A stretch of 64,000 bases of DNA, from positions 4,030,001 to 4,094,000 of the forward strand of contig CBDEVO010000003.1 of the NCBI GenBank assembly GCA_965243615.1, read 5' to 3'. Positions 62,241 to 64,000 of the stretch are shown here, one piece after another. Positions within the stretch are counted from its first letter, which is position 1. Each line of letters opens with the position of its first letter. Origin of the DNA: JAJEEA01 sp965243615. Its GTDB lineage: Bacteria; Acidobacteriota; Vicinamibacteria; Vicinamibacterales; UBA8438. The notes below the pieces were generated by a model, which saw only the letters and a program-made list of their open reading frames with translations, was not told the DNA's origin and did not search any database. The position numbers were made by a program, and so were the translations under genes.

Positions 62241-62621
62241 CTACTTCACCAGCTCGGCATAGGCGGCCGAGTCGAGGAGTCCGGACGCGGCGGCGGTGTC
62301 GGTCAGCTCGATCGCCATCATCCAGGTGCCGTGGGGGTCGGCGTTCACCGTCTCGGGGGTCGTCGCGAGCGCCGCGTTGACCTCGGTGACCCGGCCGGCC
62401 AGGGGGCAGTAGAGGTCGGACACCGCCTTCACCGACTCGATCGACCCGAACTGGGCGCCCTGCTCGAGCTGCCGCCCCACCTCGGGCAGCTCGACGTACA
62501 CCACGTCGCCGAGCTGGGCCTGCGCGTAGTCGGTGATGCCGACCCGGGCCGTCGTCCCCGAGATCAGGATCCACTCGTGGTCCTTGGTGTAGAGCCGGTC
62601 AGTCGGATACATGCTGCTCAT
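62241..62621 (-). CDS. gcvH: Glycine cleavage system H protein
   Basis: GcvH carries the lipoyl group that shuttles the aminomethyl intermediate between P, T and L proteins. The 126-residue protein has the family start YTKDHEWI, VGITDYAQAQLGDVVYVELPEVG, and the lipoyl-Lys site FGSIESVKAVSDLYCPLAG. Its ATG at 62621 overlaps the gcvT stop by ATGA (62618-62621), and gcvP starts 11 bp after it, so the three are one operon. A downstream ATG at 62612 would shorten it by three residues. Confidence 0.96.
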   Translation of the reverse strand: MSSMYPTDRLYTKDHEWILISGTTARVGITDYAQAQLGDVVYVELPEVGRQLEQGAQFGSIESVKAVSDLYCPLAGRVTEVNAALATTPETVNADPHGTWMMAIELTDTAAASGLLDSAAYAELVK

Positions 62622-63733
62622 CCCGGGCGCTTGTAGAACGGTAGCGGCACGACGCGGGCCGGCACCCGGCGCCCGCGGACGTCCACCTCGTACTCGGTGT
62701 CGGGCGCGGCAGCCGCGGCGGGGACGTAGGCGAGGGCGACGGCCTTCTCGAGGAACGGCGTTCGGGTGCCGCTGGTCACCCGGCCTACCTCCTCGCCGCC
62801 GGCGTAGACTCGGTAGCCGTGCCGCGCAATACCTGGCCCCGCCATCCCGAGCCCCACGAGCTTGCGGTCGATCCCGGCTTCGCGCTGCTTCACGAGCGCC
62901 TCGCGCCCGACGAAATCGGGCTTGTCCCAGCCCACGATCCAGCCGAGGCCGGCCTCGAGGACCGTCGTGGTGCGGTCGATGTCCTGGCCGCTGAGCCGCA
63001 TAGCGGCCTCGAGGCGCAGCGTGTCGCGGGCGCCCAGCCCCGCCGGCTGCAGCCCGTGGTGTCGGCCGGCCGACATCAGCGCCGTCCACAGCCGGTCGGC
63101 CGCCTGCGGGGCCACGAACACCTCGAGCCCGTCCTCGCCCGTGTAGCCGGTGCGCGAGATGGTCGCGCGAATGCCCGACACCTCGCCCGTCGCGAAGCGG
63201 TAGTAGCGGATGGCCGCGAGGTCGACCTCGGTCAGCGGCTGCACGACGTCGAGGGCCCGCGGCCCCTGCACCGCGATCAGGGCGTAGCGCGAGCTGGTGT
63301 TCACCGCCACCGCGTCGCCGACGCCCGCGATGTGGTCGCGAATCCACTCGAAGCCGGTCGCGATGTTGGCGGCGTTGACCACCAGCATGAAGTGGTCGCC
63401 GGCCAGCCGGTACACCAGCAGGTCGTCGACGAAGGTGCCCTCGGGCGTTGCCAGCGCCGAGTACTGGGCCTGGCCGACCTCGAGGCGGCTGGCGTCGTTG
63501 GTCGAAATCCGCTGGACGGCGGCGAGGGCGTCCGCCCCGGCGATCTCGATCTCGCCCATGTGGCTGACGTCGAACAGCCCCGCCGCGCGCCGCACCGCGA
63601 GGTGCTCCTCGGTGATGCCGGCGTACTGCAGGGGCATCTCCCACCCCGCGAACGGCACCATCTTCGCGCCGAGGGCCACGTGACGGCCGTGCAGGGGCGT
63701 CTTCGAGGGGGCGGAAGCCGAGGCGTCGGTCAT
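62618..63733 (-). CDS. gcvT: Aminomethyltransferase, T protein of glycine cleavage system
   Basis: GcvT moves the aminomethyl carbon from GcvH to tetrahydrofolate. The 371-residue protein has FAGWEMPLQYAGITEEHLAVRRAAGLFDVSHMGEIEI, DDLLVYRLAGDHFMLVVNAAN, YTGEDGLEVFV (folate-site region), GLGARDTLRLEAAMRLSGQDID, and a C-terminal beta-barrel with TSGTRTPFLEKAVALAYVP. The ATG at 63733 begins the operon gcvT-gcvH-gcvP. No glycine riboswitch was recognised in the 5' region, although a candidate promoter lies at 63849-63877. No lipoamide dehydrogenase is in the window. Confidence 0.96.
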   Translation of the reverse strand: MTDASASAPSKTPLHGRHVALGAKMVPFAGWEMPLQYAGITEEHLAVRRAAGLFDVSHMGEIEIAGADALAAVQRISTNDASRLEVGQAQYSALATPEGTFVDDLLVYRLAGDHFMLVVNAANIATGFEWIRDHIAGVGDAVAVNTSSRYALIAVQGPRALDVVQPLTEVDLAAIRYYRFATGEVSGIRATISRTGYTGEDGLEVFVAPQAADRLWTALMSAGRHHGLQPAGLGARDTLRLEAAMRLSGQDIDRTTTVLEAGLGWIVGWDKPDFVGREALVKQREAGIDRKLVGLGMAGPGIARHGYRVYAGGEEVGRVTSGTRTPFLEKAVALAYVPAAAAAPDTEYEVDVRGRRVPARVVPLPFYKRPG

Positions 63734-63848
63734 GACACGGTAGCGTCGGTGGCGGGCGGTCCGTGCCGGGAGCGCCGGCTTGCGGAAAGAAGTCCTGGCC
63801 GCGGGCTTGGCCGCAGCCAGCGCCAAGGTGCCGGAAGAACCTGATAGA

Positions 63849-63877
63849 AACGTACTATGGGACCCGCGGGGGGTCAA
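63849..63877 (-). promoter_or_regulatory. Candidate promoter of the gcvTHP operon
   Basis: On the minus strand TTGACC (63877-63872), a 17-bp spacer and TACGTT (63854-63849). The -10 box is weak. The leader would be about 110 nt. Confidence 0.4.
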
Positions 63878-63951
63878 GGCGCGGCTCCCCCGCCGCCCGC
63901 GGTCCTGGGGCGCTTCCCGAGCGTGTGACGACCGGAGCCGGCTGGACGGCC

Positions 63952-64000
63952 TCAGGACGGATGACGCAGGTACGACTGCAGCGTATGGTAGCTGATGCCG
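63952..64000 (-). CDS. C-terminus of a probable Fis-type (sigma54) regulator, cut by the window edge
   Basis: The last 15 codons of a minus-strand gene are visible, GISYHTLQSYLRHPS followed by TGA at 63954-63952. GISYHTLQSYLR resembles the recognition helix of a Fis-family helix-turn-helix, which ends NtrC-type sigma54-dependent regulators. The identification rests on this short stretch only, and the rest of the gene lies beyond the window. It is upstream of gcvT on the same strand, separated by about 220 bp. Confidence 0.4.
   Translation of the reverse strand, partial: GISYHTLQSYLRHPS

Noticed and set aside
63734..63951. Glycine riboswitch before gcvT
   Set aside because: No conserved GGAGAG-type core or tandem aptamer arrangement is visible on the minus strand.

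Overview
The window is a very GC-rich, densely coded stretch of a Gram-negative bacterial chromosome. Core genes (recN, miaB, parAB, lptFG, metK, xerD, secA, guaB, gcvTHP) are mixed with a pilus/type II secretion assembly operon, a polyphosphate cluster and a small microcompartment locus. The combination of an LptF-LptG fusion, an archaeal-type Asd, abundant GTG starts, ATGA stop/start overlaps and a CoA-acylating aldehyde dehydrogenase beside one BMC shell gene suggests Acidobacteriota, perhaps Vicinamibacteria. That placement is inference; no rRNA gene is present. No tRNA, rRNA or CRISPR array was recognised.

Layout. 1-8.1 kb (+): recN (lacking its first few codons), miaB, a DUF151 nuclease, parA-parB, then LptF and LptG in one 772-residue protein. 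8.2-12.3 kb (-): metK, a complete ISKra4-type insertion sequence (9548-11208) with inverted repeats and a 9-bp target duplication, and xerD. 12.4-15 kb (+): a periplasmic putative copper protein and a cytochrome c/monooxygenase-like protein. 15.1-21.8 kb (-): hom-thrC-COG1915-lysC-asd, preceded by a promoter, a Thr/Met-rich leader peptide and an intrinsic terminator that together look like a transcription attenuator. 21.9-27.3 kb (+): murQ, two SSS symporters and a serine hydrolase, a probable muropeptide uptake and recycling operon. 27.4-32.0 kb (+): an accessory region with a frameshifted PD-(D/E)XK-like protein, an unusual pseudopilin, and a translationally coupled three-gene cassette of unknown function. 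32.0-38.2 kb (-): gspF-gspE-pilM-pilN-pilO-gspG-gspG.

38.5-40.8 kb (+): a BMC-H shell protein flanked by two copies of a dispersed repeat, then a CoA-acylating aldehyde dehydrogenase with a possible encapsulation helix. 41.1-43.2 kb (+): comM and a SleB-type hydrolase. 43.3-49.9 kb: ppk and ppx diverge, then a sixA / ParA-like / CYTH-CHAD operon that suggests positioning of polyphosphate granules. 50-55.8 kb (+): an M23 peptidase, secA and guaB. 55.9-64 kb: tsaE, nnr, a class IV aminotransferase whose 3' end is tandemly duplicated, gcvT-gcvH-gcvP, and the last codons of a probable Fis-type regulator.

Regulation is unusually readable. Several good sigma70-type promoters (TTGACA-like, 17-18 bp, TAxxxT) precede parA, metK, the 12.4-kb operon, hom, murQ, the M23 gene and secA. 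The strongest leads are the hom attenuator, the ParA-CHAD pairing, the intact insertion sequence, the unknown three-gene cassette, and the repeats around the BMC gene.
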